A DNA stretch of 64,000 bases from Sinobacterium norvegicum. Lineage in GTDB: Bacteria; Pseudomonadota; Gammaproteobacteria; Pseudomonadales; Sinobacteriaceae. The stretch is from NCBI RefSeq assembly GCF_923077115.1, contig NZ_CAKLPX010000001.1, positions 558,001 through 622,000 of the forward strand, written 5' to 3'. The position numbers were made by a program, and so were the translations under genes. Every line of letters starts with the position of its first letter. The stretch's first letter is position 1. Shown piece by piece: positions 1-9,076 of the stretch. Below the pieces are notes generated by a model. That model searched no databases, was not told where the DNA came from, and saw only the letters and a list, made by a program, of their open reading frames with translations.

Positions 1-1094
1 ATCGCCTCAAGCATCGCGACATTATAATTGTGTACTGACTCGCGTAATCTAGCCTGTTGCCGACTAACCTCTGCTCGCCGCTGCCCACCGTCGATAACCG
101 GCCCTACCACGCCCACAGTCAGTTGCTGCAGCCAATCATTAAACAACTCAGCGGTCGACATCGACTGACTCTGCGCACTGTAACCCAAGGTGATACGCGG
201 ATAGCGGTCTTTGATTGCCGCTGCCAAGGAGGCTTCTCTTGCCTCGATCAATGACCAGGCAGCCTGTACGTCGGTACGCTGAGCCAACAGCTCTAACGGT
301 AAGCCTGTTGCTGGTGCCGGCCCTATGGTGAAATCAACATGATTTGGCGGCGTTAATTCTGCTCCTGGCGTTCGTCCCAATAAGATATTGAGTCGATAAC
401 CGGCGGTGGCGATATTAGCTTCTGCGCGGGTGAGTTTCGCCTTGCTGGATTCAACTTGCTGGCGCTGTTGAGTCACATCGGTGATATTGACAGCGCCTAA
501 TTTAAAGCGAAGATCAACCACTGCCAGGGTTTTTTCATTAGCCTTCAACTGGCTGATTAACACCCGCTGCTGCTGGCGAAATTCCAACCACTGATACCAG
601 GCATCGGCAACCTCGGCCGACAAACTGATTGCCGCCGTTTGGTAATCAAAGGCCGACGCACGATACTCACCCTCGCTTTCTTTGATGGTAGCGTCGATGC
701 GGCCCCACAAATCGACCTCATATTGCGCCTCACCATAAACACGGTAATCACTATCGCCGCTATCGACATCAACGACATCAGAGGCGCCGAAATCAACAGT
801 AAACCAGCGTCCTGACTCAGCCTGTGACCGCAATGCCGCCGACTGTTGCAGCCGCTGATAGACCGATTGTAATTCCTGATTGCCCGTCAAGGCCTGTTCG
901 ATCAGCGCCGACAAATCATCGTTGCCGTGCTGCAGCCACCAACGTTGCTGATTATTTGCCACTGCAAGGCCTTGCTGACGAAAGGATTCACTGGGCTCGA
1001 GTAACAAGGGGGCAAGCTCAACATCTTGCGAGGCACAAGCAGACAGCAACATCGAAGCCACTACCAGTAGATATATTTTTCTGAAAAATTCCAA
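1..1094 (-). CDS. NodT-family efflux outer membrane lipoprotein, truncated by the window edge
   Basis: The reverse strand is open from about 1100 to base 1 with no stop, so the C-terminus lies outside the window. The N-terminus is a lipoprotein signal: a charged start (FFRKIY), a hydrophobic stretch and a lipobox LSAC, then a mature part with the OMF-type start RWWLQHGNDDLSALIEQAL and repeated Gln/Ala/Leu-rich coiled-coil segments. This matches TolC/NodT-type channels that complete RND or MFS tripartite pumps; the substrate cannot be told because the pump partners are not in view. No ATG is in frame at the start. A TTG at 1094 has an AGGA 8 nt upstream; a GTG at 1100 is the alternative but sits only 2 nt from the AGGA. 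A Fur-like box lies about 75 bp upstream. Confidence 0.8.
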   Translation of the reverse strand, partial: MEFFRKIYLLVVASMLLSACASQDVELAPLLLEPSESFRQQGLAVANNQQRWWLQHGNDDLSALIEQALTGNQELQSVYQRLQQSAALRSQAESGRWFTVDFGASDVVDVDSGDSDYRVYGEAQYEVDLWGRIDATIKESEGEYRASAFDYQTAAISLSAEVADAWYQWLEFRQQQRVLISQLKANEKTLAVVDLRFKLGAVNITDVTQQRQQVESSKAKLTRAEANIATAGYRLNILLGRTPGAELTPPNHVDFTIGPAPATGLPLELLAQRTDVQAAWSLIEAREASLAAAIKDRYPRITLGYSAQSQSMSTAELFNDWLQQLTVGVVGPVIDGGQRRAEVSRQQARLRESVHNYNVAMLEA

Positions 1095-1167
1095 TAGCAC
1101 ATTCCTACTCTTCTGTCGCTTTCACAGCAGAAGCATATTCGACAAATCAATAAACATGATGTTCTTG

Positions 1168-1186
1168 GATGATTATCATTACAGTA
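1168..1186 (-). promoter_or_regulatory. Fur-box-like sequence upstream of the efflux gene
   Basis: On the minus strand the 12-mer AATGATAATCAT occurs here, an exact match to the core of the 19-bp Fur consensus (GATAATGATAATCATTATC); the last bases diverge. The position, about 75-90 bp upstream of the efflux gene start and about 200 bp upstream of the plus-strand oxidoreductase, fits an operator for the efflux gene. The rest of the 1101-1388 gap is AT-rich without an ORF. Single-site pattern recognition only. Confidence 0.4.
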
Positions 1187-1388
1187 AACCTTGCAAGAAT
1201 TATGACTTTATCAAATATAGACCTTTAAAAATCCCGTTCTACACTAAACTGATGAAATATTGGTAAATATAAACAAACGCCGAGGTAGGTATAGACAAGA
1301 TTAAACATATGCATTTGCTTGCATATTGATGAGATTTTATTCACACTCGAAAAAAATAACCGCTACGCGATAATTAAAGGTCAACACT

Positions 1389-2429
1389 ATGAAGCTCGGA
1401 CTCCTACTCGGCTATTCTGGTAAGCAAGTAAAGCTACCAATGGAAATGATTCAACACGCAGAAAATCTGGGCTATGACTCGGTGTGGACAGCGGAATCTT
1501 ACAGCAGTGATGCCGTCAGTACCGCAGCTTGGATATTAGCCAACACCACAAAAATACGTGTCGGCACCGCTATTATGCAAATGGTGGCAAGAACACCAGC
1601 CGCCGCCGCTACCACGGCCATGACACTAAGCCAGTTGTCTGGAGGTCGATTCATCATGGGGCTTGGCGCCTCTGGACCGCAAGTGGTTGAAGGTTGGCAT
1701 GGTGTAGGCTATCAGCGCCCCATTACCAGAACGAGAGAATACATTGCCATCTGTAAAAAAATTATGGCCCGTGAAGAGGCGGTCACCTTTGACGGGAAAA
1801 CCTACCAATTGCCCTATAATGGCCCCGGCAGCGTGGGCCTGGGCAAGCCTCTGAAAACTATATTGCAGGCAGATACTTCTATCCCCATTTACACCGCCTC
1901 CATCACCCCAGCGGGCCTTAGCGCCAGCGCCGAAATTGCCGACGGTGTGTTTCCTGTCTGGATGGACCCCAACAATTTTGACGTCATCGGTAAGCACCTC
2001 GACAAAGGCTTTGCCAAGGCCGGTGGCGGCAAAAGTCTGAAAGACTTTGAGATAGCACCGGCAGTCACCGCCATCATGGGTGACGATCAAGCTGCCTGTG
2101 AAGGACCCGCTCGCGATATGATGGCCCTCTATATCGGCGGCATGGGCGCGAAGAATAAAAACTTCTATACCGATTATGCCACCGCCATGGGTTATGGCGC
2201 CGAAGCCGAAAAAATTCAAGATTTATACCTGGCCGGCAATAAAGCCGAGGCCGCTCAGGCAATCCCTCAGGAACTGCTCGACGCAGTTGCACTTATAGGT
2301 CCAGAGGGGCGTATCCGCGAACAACTGCAGGATTGGAAAGCCTCTGACCAGCGTGGTGAAATTTCAACCATGCTGATTGGCGCCATCCAAAACGAAGTGC
2401 TCGAAGTTATCGCCGACGAAATGTTATAA
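1389..2429 (+). CDS. LLM-class (luciferase-like) F420-dependent oxidoreductase
   Basis: A 346-residue protein of the bacterial luciferase-like TIM-barrel family. It begins MKLGLLLGYSGKQ and shows the family landmarks: AENLGYDSVWTAESY near residues 28-42, KIRVGTAIMQ near 55-64, and SGGRFIMGLGASGPQV near 84-99 (the conserved GGRFxLGLG segment). Family members use reduced F420 or FMN to hydroxylate or reduce organic substrates; the sequence places it with proteins usually annotated as F420-dependent, but the cofactor is not proven. Start: ATG preceded by AAAGG 9 nt upstream. The next gene encodes an EthD protein in the same direction, 143 bp away, so the two may act in one catabolic step. Substrate unknown. 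Confidence 0.85.
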   Translation: MKLGLLLGYSGKQVKLPMEMIQHAENLGYDSVWTAESYSSDAVSTAAWILANTTKIRVGTAIMQMVARTPAAAATTAMTLSQLSGGRFIMGLGASGPQVVEGWHGVGYQRPITRTREYIAICKKIMAREEAVTFDGKTYQLPYNGPGSVGLGKPLKTILQADTSIPIYTASITPAGLSASAEIADGVFPVWMDPNNFDVIGKHLDKGFAKAGGGKSLKDFEIAPAVTAIMGDDQAACEGPARDMMALYIGGMGAKNKNFYTDYATAMGYGAEAEKIQDLYLAGNKAEAAQAIPQELLDAVALIGPEGRIREQLQDWKASDQRGEISTMLIGAIQNEVLEVIADEML

Positions 2430-2572
2430 GCGCATAATGCTGGACGGCCCATTAGTTTGATGAGCCGTCTCCCTCCCCCTGCTCTATATCCCCTCTGCTT
2501 ATTTTCTAACATGGCCGTCATTATTATCTGTTTTTATTTTCCGTTAGACTAAAGGAAAAAAGAGGCCATACC

Positions 2573-3268
2573 ATGCAAAAATACATCCTACTGATAAAGC
2601 CTGATAGCCACAGCAACCATAACAACTTCCAACAACAGCTGTTAAATGCCGCCCAATCCTTAGCCAATACCGGTGCAAAGCATGTTCGCCTGAATAAGGT
2701 AGATCAGGCCGTTGCCGGTGCGGACAGCTTGCGCATCAGCCAGCAGCAAAATCCCTATCAGGCAATGATCAGTTTCTGGCTGTCCGATGAGCGCTTTTTC
2801 AATACCGTCATCGACTGCTTCTCTGGCTTCAGCACCGACCTTGCTGGTTATCGGGTTCAACAACACGAGCCTATCCTCAACGAACAATACCCCAGCTCTG
2901 CAGGCCAGCGTACCGAAGGGATGAACCAGGTAGTGCTACTTGAAATACCGCCGCGACTCGACCGTGAACAATGGTTAGATATCTGGCTCAATAGCCATGG
3001 TCAAATCGCTTGCGACATCCAATCAACCTTTGGTTATCGGCAAAACATCGTAACCAAGGTAATGACCCATAATGCGCCAACAGTGGACGCCATTGTTGAA
3101 GAAAACTTTCCCGCAGCAGCGATGACTGATAGCAGCGCGTTTTACGGCTGCCCCGGTGACGAGCAAGAAACACAACGCCGTCAACAGCAAATGATCGACA
3201 GCGTCGTGCGCTTTATCGACTTCGATAAAATCGAATGCCTGCCGATGAGTGAATATAATTTCGACTAG
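2573..3268 (+). CDS. EthD domain-containing protein
   Basis: A 231-residue soluble protein without signal peptide. The C-terminal half (about 118-225) carries the EthD/dimeric alpha-beta-barrel pattern: LDREQWLDIWLNSHGQIA (the typical xWxxxH segment), FGYRQNIV, and a terminal IDSVVRFIDFDKIECLPMSEYNF typical of proteins found next to lipid, sterol or ether-degradation genes. The N-terminal half (1-110) looks like a degenerate second copy of the same fold. A purine-rich AAGGAAAAAAGAGG lies upstream of the ATG. Its reaction is unknown; family members are auxiliary proteins or small oxidoreductase/isomerase-like enzymes. Proximity to the LLM oxidoreductase suggests joint use, which is inference. 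Confidence 0.75.
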   Translation: MQKYILLIKPDSHSNHNNFQQQLLNAAQSLANTGAKHVRLNKVDQAVAGADSLRISQQQNPYQAMISFWLSDERFFNTVIDCFSGFSTDLAGYRVQQHEPILNEQYPSSAGQRTEGMNQVVLLEIPPRLDREQWLDIWLNSHGQIACDIQSTFGYRQNIVTKVMTHNAPTVDAIVEENFPAAAMTDSSAFYGCPGDEQETQRRQQQMIDSVVRFIDFDKIECLPMSEYNFD

Positions 3269-3379
3269 AGATAAATTGAAATATCACGCCACTCACCCAA
3301 CAGTGACGTGAAACTTGATCAGCCCTCGACCATCGCAATTTTGTTTTACTCGCCACAGTTACATTGAAATGCCGGCCAA

Positions 3380-4570
3380 CTACTCGGCAAGCTCGGAGTA
3401 CTTAACCAGCTGCAACGTTGGGCTCGCTGTACCATCAGATTGCTGATAACGGATCGCCAGCATGCCTTGCCGATATCCGGCGGTACTGATCCAATTACCG
3501 CTGCCCGGATTCACTCGGGAGACGATCACTCGGTAACGCCCTTGGGACGTTTCTATTTGCTGATCGTTCAGCGCTACTGGTTGATGCTGATAATCTAACG
3601 ATTGCATCCAGCGATTCATTAATGACACCGACCAATAAGGTGCGTTAGGGACATCACCCTCAATAATCAGCGCCTCATCATCTTGAAGGTCAAACCAGGC
3701 ACCATAATAATCGTTGTCATGGGTCGGGTAAAAAACACCGCCAAAGTCCTGGCTGTAACTCTTCGGGACATCGGTGCTATTGACGGCGCCAGCGAACATC
3801 TGACTCATTGCCAGACTCCCCCTTAAGGTATCATTGAAAAACTCAGTAGCAGAGGCCAAGCCCTTGGCCAAAATTTTGTCGTTCAACTTCACCGGATGCT
3901 GACTATCGAGGTTAACAATGTTCAGGGTTGCCGGCTCTTGCTTGCTGCGCTGATGAAAGTATTGACGCATCATAACCAAATGCACACTGTCACTCATGGG
4001 CAGCCAATCAATACTGCCATCCTCGGGTTTGTGCTTACTCAAAATAACGTTAAATCCACCGTTGGCATCCAGTCGGATATCCGGCGTGGCAATATTGGCT
4101 TCTGCAGAATTCCAGCCATTTAAAGCCTTACCATAGAGCATCATGCCGAGATATTCGGCATCGGCGACGGTGCCGCTGATTTGGTAGCGGTAATCCGAAG
4201 ATATTTCAGCGGTGTGGTAAATGGCATCGGGGCTATCCCCTAAGAATTTTCGGTAGTCTGCCATCCAGTCAGTAAAGGCCGGCTCCGCTTGATTGCCCTT
4301 GGACAGCTTCATTTCTAACGACGCTGATAAAAGCTGGGTTAAGTACAGCAGACCATCGATTTGTTCTTGCTGATCAGCGGAGGCCTTAAACACCTCCTCA
4401 CCTGCAGCATCCATTGCCACCGACAATTGACGCCATGCTTTCGCAGCCTCGCTGTCTTCAGCCCAAGCCGCTGAGGGCGCTTGAATAGTGGTACTGCCAT
4501 TAAAGGTTCCGAGCAGATAACTGGTGGCCAACGCTGCAACGACCAACAGCGTTAATATCGTTTTTTTCAT
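3380..4570 (-). CDS. DUF1214 family exported protein
   Basis: About 396 residues from the preferred start. It begins MKKTILTLLVVAALATSYLL, a signal peptide or anchor, followed by a low-complexity linker. The C-terminal third has the DUF1214 pattern: DFGGVFYPTHDNDYYGAWFDLQDDEALIIEGDVP, NAPYWSVSLMNRWMQSLDYQ and RYRVIVSRVNPGSGNWIST (the conserved N-P-G-x-x-N-W-x-D/S-T box), with the expected DUF1254-like companion region weak or absent. No enzymatic function is established for the family. An ATG at 4609 is also in frame but would add a 13-residue charged leader; the ATG at 4570 has GAGAG at the right distance and starts directly with the signal peptide. It is a lone gene convergent with the EthD gene. 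Confidence 0.75.
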   Translation of the reverse strand: MKKTILTLLVVAALATSYLLGTFNGSTTIQAPSAAWAEDSEAAKAWRQLSVAMDAAGEEVFKASADQQEQIDGLLYLTQLLSASLEMKLSKGNQAEPAFTDWMADYRKFLGDSPDAIYHTAEISSDYRYQISGTVADAEYLGMMLYGKALNGWNSAEANIATPDIRLDANGGFNVILSKHKPEDGSIDWLPMSDSVHLVMMRQYFHQRSKQEPATLNIVNLDSQHPVKLNDKILAKGLASATEFFNDTLRGSLAMSQMFAGAVNSTDVPKSYSQDFGGVFYPTHDNDYYGAWFDLQDDEALIIEGDVPNAPYWSVSLMNRWMQSLDYQHQPVALNDQQIETSQGRYRVIVSRVNPGSGNWISTAGYRQGMLAIRYQQSDGTASPTLQLVKYSELAE

Positions 4571-4732
4571 TACGGCTCTCTTATTATTTTTATTCAGTAT
4601 GACGCCCATCTATGATGGCGACAAGAACCATGAATAAACAGTCATCATTGAGCAATGACTGAGTAGCGACTCGGCCAAAAAACACCATAACCTCATTGAG
4701 TCGCTGGCGTAATTCGTTCTGTATTGACCGCG

Positions 4733-4765
4733 CATAAAAAAACCGGCGACTTGCCGGCTTTTAAA
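4733..4765 (-). terminator. Rho-independent terminator of trpS
   Basis: CCGGC at 4743-4747 pairs with GCCGG at 4753-4757 around a 5-nt loop, flanked on the plus strand by a run of A and on the other side by TTTT. On the minus strand this gives a GC hairpin followed by seven T, 14-20 bp after the trpS stop. Confidence 0.8.
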
Positions 4766-4778
4766 ACAGAATAACGAA

Positions 4779-5789
4779 CTACTTTGCAATCGGGCCAATA
4801 CCCACTTTGCGGCGCACATCGTCTAGCAACGGCCGAGCATAAGCACGGGCTTTTTCAGCCCCCTTTTGCAATACCGCCTCTATCTCCTCGCCGTTTTCCA
4901 TCAAGCGATTGTATCGCTCTCTGGCCTCACTGATCTGACCATCAATCAGTGCGCAAAGCTCTTTCTTTGCCTGGCCCCAAGCGATGCCATCGGCATACTG
5001 CTGGCGCATGTAAGCAATTTGCTCTTCGTTGGCAAAAGCCTCCCAGATTTCGAAGACGGTAGAGTCTGCCGTGTCTTTCGGTTCACCAGGCTCTAACAAA
5101 TTGGTGACAATTTTATTGATATGCTTTTGTAATTTCTTCGGTGGCAAAAATAACGGTATGGTATTACCGTAGCTCTTACTCATCTTGCGCCCGTCCAAGC
5201 CACTCAATACCGCAACATTATCGTCAACAACCGCCTCGGGTAGAGTAAAGGTTTGGCCATAGAGGTGATTGAAACGCTGAGCAATGTCTCTTGCCATCTC
5301 TACGTGCTGAATCTGATCGCGACCAACGGGAATATGGCTGCCCTGAAACATCAAAATATCCGCTGCCATCAGAATAGGATAACTATACAGCCCCATGAAA
5401 ATAGCTTTATCGGTGTCATCGCCAGCATCAACATTAGCCTGAGCGGCCGCTTTGTAAGCATGCGCCCGATTCATTAAGCCCTTGCCCGTCAAGCAGGTTA
5501 GCACCCAACACAGCTCAGTAATCTCTGGCACATCGGATTGACGATAGAAAACAGCATTGTCGGTATCGAGCCCGAGAGCCAGCCACGTAGCAGCGATTTC
5601 CTTACTCGACTGCTGAACCGCCACGGGGTCAGTGCATTTAATCAGCGCGTGGTAATCGGCCAAGAAGTAAAAGGATTTGTCGTCGGTGTTTTTGCTGGCA
5701 TCGATAGCCGGACGAATCGCACCAACATAATTACCCAGGTGAGGAGTACCGGTTGTGGTGATACCGGTCAAAACGCGTCTCTGTGTCAT
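4779..5789 (-). CDS. trpS: Tryptophanyl-tRNA synthetase
   Basis: 336 residues, the usual length for bacterial class I TrpRS. It charges tRNA-Trp with tryptophan in the cytoplasm. The HIGH-equivalent is GTPHLGNY at residues 14-21, the KMSKS loop is [11 protein letters not shown] around residue 200, and the family segment RADQVQ-like motif appears as [20 protein letters not shown]. Start ATG is preceded by GGGA with 5 nt spacing. A strong inverted repeat sits in the leader just before the ribosome binding site (5803-5826), and a terminator follows the gene. It appears monocistronic. Confidence 0.97.
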   Translation of the reverse strand: MTQRRVLTGITTTGTPHLGNYVGAIRPAIDASKNTDDKSFYFLADYHALIKCTDPVAVQQSSKEIAATWLALGLDTDNAVFYRQSDVPEITELCWVLTCLTGKGLMNRAHAYKAAAQANVDAGDDTDKAIFMGLYSYPILMAADILMFQGSHIPVGRDQIQHVEMARDIAQRFNHLYGQTFTLPEAVVDDNVAVLSGLDGRKMSKSYGNTIPLFLPPKKLQKHINKIVTNLLEPGEPKDTADSTVFEIWEAFANEEQIAYMRQQYADGIAWGQAKKELCALIDGQISEARERYNRLMENGEEIEAVLQKGAEKARAYARPLLDDVRRKVGIGPIAK

Positions 5790-5802
5790 AATAATCCCAA
5801 GA

Positions 5803-5826
5803 TACAGCAGCTAATCGACTGCTGTA
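5803..5826 (-). promoter_or_regulatory. Leader hairpin before trpS
   Basis: TACAGCAG (5803-5810) and CTGCTGTA (5819-5826) are perfect 8-bp inverted repeats around an 8-nt loop. In the trpS transcript the stem would end 13 nt before the ATG, close to the GGGA ribosome binding site, so it may influence translation or be a protein-binding operator. The rest of the 5827-6056 gap shows no gene. Confidence 0.4.
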
Positions 5827-6056
5827 CGATAATCTCAATAGTCTATACCGCCTATGAATCGACGATTTTTGTGCGCTGTATTATGGCATAAACAACGCTA
5901 ACTAACAGGGCTAAATCAGTTGTCCTAAGCCCCTGTCAGAGCGGCATCGCAACGAGAGACTGACAGCACTATTGAATCTTGCAGACGCTTGCTCTAGAGT
6001 CTTGCCCAACTGCAGCACTTCACTGTGATGAAATAACAACGAATTAGAGAGTGATC

Positions 6057-6848
6057 ATGAGCGAATTCAACACCATTAGCCTCAATATCGACAACCAAAT
6101 CGCCACCCTGACGCTGAACCGACCCAATGCCGCCAACAGCATGAATGTTGAACTCAGTCGCGAAGTGATGCTCGCCTCAATTGAAATTGATGAAAACCCT
6201 GATATTCGTGCTGTCATTATTACCGGTGCCGGTAAAATGTTTTGTGCCGGTGGTGATCTCAGTGCCTTTGCAGCAGACCCAAGCAAGGCCAGTACCATTA
6301 TCAAGGAAATCACCACTTATATGCATGCCGCCGTCGCCCGCTTTGCCAGGATGGAAAAACCTGTCATTGTAGCGATTAATGGTATGGCTGCTGGCGCAGG
6401 GTTTAGCCTTGCTGTTGCGGGTGATCTTGTTTTGTGTGCTGACAGCGCCAAATTTACCATGGCTTATACCGGTGCTGGCCTTAGTCCTGATGTTAGCGCC
6501 AGCTATTACCTACCACGCCTTATCGGTATGCGGAAAACCCAGCAATTAATGCTGACGAATAAAGTACTGACTGCCGAACAAGCCTACGACTGGGGCTTGG
6601 TCACCGAGGTGGTAGCGGCCGATGATCTTCAGCAGGCAGCTCAGACTATGGCGGCCCAGTTGGTCAATGGCCCAACACTTGCCTATGGCCAAATTAAACA
6701 ACTATTATTAACCAGTTATGACACCGGCCTAGAAAGCCAAATGGAGCTTGAGGCCCGCGGTATTGGTAAAATGGCTAACACCAATGACGGTCTTGAAGGC
6801 GTCAGTGCATTTCTTGCCAAGCGAAAGCCTGTGTTTACCGGCAGCTAA
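6057..6848 (+). CDS. Enoyl-CoA hydratase/isomerase family protein
   Basis: About 263 residues of the crotonase superfamily. ISLNIDNQIATLTLNRPNAANSMN near the start, AVIITGAGKMFCAGGDLSAF near 58-75 (oxyanion hole CAGGD) and PVIVAINGMAAGAGFSLAVAGDL near 103-125 (second oxyanion-hole GAG) are typical. At the position where classical hydratases have Glu, the segment AYTGAGLSPDVSASYYLPRL carries a Pro-Asp, as in 2-(1,2-epoxy-1,2-dihydrophenyl)acetyl-CoA isomerase/PaaG-like isomerases, so an isomerase role is plausible. A GTG at 6051 is in frame, but the ATG at 6057 has AGAGAG at a better distance. It stands alone and ends at a bidirectional terminator. Confidence 0.88.
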   Translation: MSEFNTISLNIDNQIATLTLNRPNAANSMNVELSREVMLASIEIDENPDIRAVIITGAGKMFCAGGDLSAFAADPSKASTIIKEITTYMHAAVARFARMEKPVIVAINGMAAGAGFSLAVAGDLVLCADSAKFTMAYTGAGLSPDVSASYYLPRLIGMRKTQQLMLTNKVLTAEQAYDWGLVTEVVAADDLQQAAQTMAAQLVNGPTLAYGQIKQLLLTSYDTGLESQMELEARGIGKMANTNDGLEGVSAFLAKRKPVFTGS

Positions 6849-6864
6849 AATCATTAAGGTCAAT

Positions 6865-6894
6865 AAAAAAAAGCCGCTAATGCGGCTTTTTTTA
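6865..6894. terminator. Bidirectional Rho-independent terminator
   Basis: AAAAAAAAGCCGC-TAAT-GCGGCTTTTTTT: a GCCGC/GCGGC stem with A run on one side and T run on the other, between the convergent enoyl-CoA hydratase gene and apeB. Confidence 0.9.
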
Positions 6895-6903
6895 TCTCTG
6901 AAT

Positions 6904-8208
6904 TTAGCACCAAGGCAAATCACTTGTATTATAAAACTGCCAACAGACCTTGTGTAAGCCAAAGGCATCCTCACTACCTGCTAATTCACGGATCGAGTGC
7001 ATGGCAAAGGTCGGCACCCCGATATCAATAGTACGCACGCCAAGCTCCGTTGCCGTAATCGGACCAATGGTACTGCCGCAACCCATATCACTTCTCACCA
7101 CAAAACTCTGCACCGGCACATCAACCTGATCACTGAGATATCGATACAGTGCCGCCGTCTCACTGTTGGTGGCATAACGCTGGTTGGCATTTATTTTAAT
7201 CACTGGTCCCTGATTAATTTGAGGTCCGTGGTTACCATCATGCTTAGCAATAAAGTTAGGGTGAATGGCATGGGCGTTATCCGCTGATATCATCATCGAG
7301 CGCTCGATCACCCGAGCAAAGTCCTCAGTGGTTTGACACATACGCTGCAATAAATGTTTCAGCATAGGCCCCTGTGCACCGGCGGCAGATGACGACCCAA
7401 CCTCCTCGTGATCGTTGCACACCAAAATACTGGTCATCTCACCGTCGGCCTGCAACAGCGCCTGTAAACCAGTATAACAACTGAGTAGATTATCCAGACG
7501 GGCGGCACTGACAAACTGCTGCCTTAAGCCAGTCATAGCCGAGGGCTGGGTATCATAAAAACTTAATTCCCAATCGAGGATTTTGCTGACACTGACATCA
7601 CTATGCTGTCGTTCAATTTGCGCAATAACAATATCGTTAAAATTGAGTTCATCGCCATCGACGATAGCCAGCATAGGTGGCATGTCGGTTTGCTTGTTCA
7701 CCGTTCGATTGGTGTTAGCCTCACGATCTAGGTGAATAGCCAGGCTTGGGATAACAGCGATAGGATTTTCGAAATCGATCATCACTGAGATCAACTCACC
7801 TTTGTCGTTAGTTAAGCTTACCCGGCCGGCCAGTGATAAATCACGGTCAAACCAGGGATTAAGCAAGGCACCACCATAGATCTCAACACCCAGCTGTAAA
7901 TAGCCTTTTTCAAGCATATCCGGATTGGGCTTCACTCGCAGACAAGGACTGTCAGTATGCGCACCAACCATCCGAACACCGTGATCCAGTATTGATTGCT
8001 TACCACAAACAAAGGCAATTATTGATGAGTCATTACGACACAAATAATAGCGTTCACCGGCAACTAAATCCCAGCTATCCCCTTCTCTTAACCGGACAAA
8101 ACCGGCCTTGGTTAACGTTGCCACCATGGTCGAGACCGCATGAAAAGGCGTAGGTGAGGCATCGATAAACGACAAGAGGCCGCGATTAAACTGTTGGATA
8201 TCCATCAT
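6904..8208 (-). CDS. apeB: M18 family aspartyl aminopeptidase
   Basis: 434 residues, full length for the M18 family of dodecameric zinc aminopeptidases that remove N-terminal acidic residues. Metal-binding and catalytic landmarks are present: [14 protein letters not shown] near residues 80-93 (His and Asp ligands), [16 protein letters not shown] near 265-280 (Asp ligand and catalytic Glu), [12 protein letters not shown] near 310 and the C-terminal [13 protein letters not shown] with the last His ligand. It begins [25 protein letters not shown], the family N-terminus; the second ATG (8205) is slightly better spaced from the GGAAG upstream. Monocistronic or read with an upstream minus-strand gene (uppP, 44 bp away). 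Confidence 0.93.
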   Translation of the reverse strand: MMDIQQFNRGLLSFIDASPTPFHAVSTMVATLTKAGFVRLREGDSWDLVAGERYYLCRNDSSIIAFVCGKQSILDHGVRMVGAHTDSPCLRVKPNPDMLEKGYLQLGVEIYGGALLNPWFDRDLSLAGRVSLTNDKGELISVMIDFENPIAVIPSLAIHLDREANTNRTVNKQTDMPPMLAIVDGDELNFNDIVIAQIERQHSDVSVSKILDWELSFYDTQPSAMTGLRQQFVSAARLDNLLSCYTGLQALLQADGEMTSILVCNDHEEVGSSSAAGAQGPMLKHLLQRMCQTTEDFARVIERSMMISADNAHAIHPNFIAKHDGNHGPQINQGPVIKINANQRYATNSETAALYRYLSDQVDVPVQSFVVRSDMGCGSTIGPITATELGVRTIDIGVPTFAMHSIRELAGSEDAFGLHKVCWQFYNTSDLPWC

Positions 8209-8252
8209 TCTTCCATCTCTTTATTAGCACGCTATCGACTCAATGGAGTAGC

Positions 8253-9047
8253 TTACGACAACACCATCCAAAACAAACCCGCTGCCAACAGCAGTCGATA
8301 AACAACAAACGGCATAAAGCCTATCTGATTAATCAGTTTCAAAAAGTAGTGTATACATAAATACGCAGTAATGGCAGAGACCAACGTTGCCACCGTCATC
8401 TGCAGCCAATCAATCGCTATGCCCGACTGCACCGCTTCTAGCCCCAGCAAAGCACCGGCAGCGACAATTAACGGTATAGATAACAGAAACGAGAACTGCG
8501 CAGAGGCCTGACGATTAAGCCCCATTAGCAGCGCCGCAGTCATTGTCACCCCGGAACGGGACGTGCCTGGAATTAACGCCAGCGCCTGAGCAAAGGCAAT
8601 CACGGCCACAACCTTCCATGTTAATTCGACAACATCACTGCTGCCTTTACGGTCGGCAAAACCCAACAACAGCCCGAAAATAAGTGTGGTACATGCAATC
8701 ACTGTCATTGAGCGCAGATTCTCTTCAATGAATCCACCAAACAGCAAACCGGCTAAGCCGGCCGGAATCGTGGCCCAAATAACCGCCCAGGCCATATGAC
8801 TCTCTGGCGTGTGTTGACGATGAAAAACACTGCCAAACCAAGCCTGCGTCATATTGCGAATATCTTGCCGAAAATACACAATCACTGCAGCCAATGAGCC
8901 AACGTGCATTGCCACATCGAAGGCCAACCCCTGATCAGGCCAGCCTAATAACTGCGAGGGAAAAATCAAATGAGCGGAGCTGGATACCGGTAAAAACTCG
9001 GTTAATCCCTGAATAATTGCTAAAACAAAAACCTGTAACCAATCCAA
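8253..9047 (-). CDS. uppP: Undecaprenyl-diphosphatase
   Basis: Integral membrane phosphatase that recycles undecaprenyl diphosphate for peptidoglycan and other envelope glycans (BacA family, about 265 residues). The signatures IIQGLTEFLPVSSSAHL (with the catalytic Glu-rich first motif) and ALIPGTSRSGVTMTAAL (PGTSRSG motif) are clear, with seven to eight hydrophobic segments. Start choice: an in-frame ATG at 9095 would add 16 atypical residues and overlap tsaB; the TTG at 9047 is preceded by GGAG with 7 nt spacing and gives LDWLQVFVLAIIQGLTE, which aligns with the family N-terminus. I therefore choose the TTG. Confidence 0.92.
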   Translation of the reverse strand: MDWLQVFVLAIIQGLTEFLPVSSSAHLIFPSQLLGWPDQGLAFDVAMHVGSLAAVIVYFRQDIRNMTQAWFGSVFHRQHTPESHMAWAVIWATIPAGLAGLLFGGFIEENLRSMTVIACTTLIFGLLLGFADRKGSSDVVELTWKVVAVIAFAQALALIPGTSRSGVTMTAALLMGLNRQASAQFSFLLSIPLIVAAGALLGLEAVQSGIAIDWLQMTVATLVSAITAYLCIHYFLKLINQIGFMPFVVYRLLLAAGLFWMVLS

Positions 9048-9076
9048 AATGACACTCCAAAATAGCAAAATGCTCG

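Noticed and set aside
1626-2219. 197-codon minus-strand ORF inside the LLM oxidoreductase gene
   Set aside because: It is antisense to a clearly conserved coding sequence and is an artefact of that gene's codon bias.
4610-4819. 69-codon minus-strand ORF between trpS and the DUF1214 gene
   Set aside because: It spans the trpS terminator and 3' end in another frame; no start signal or family pattern.
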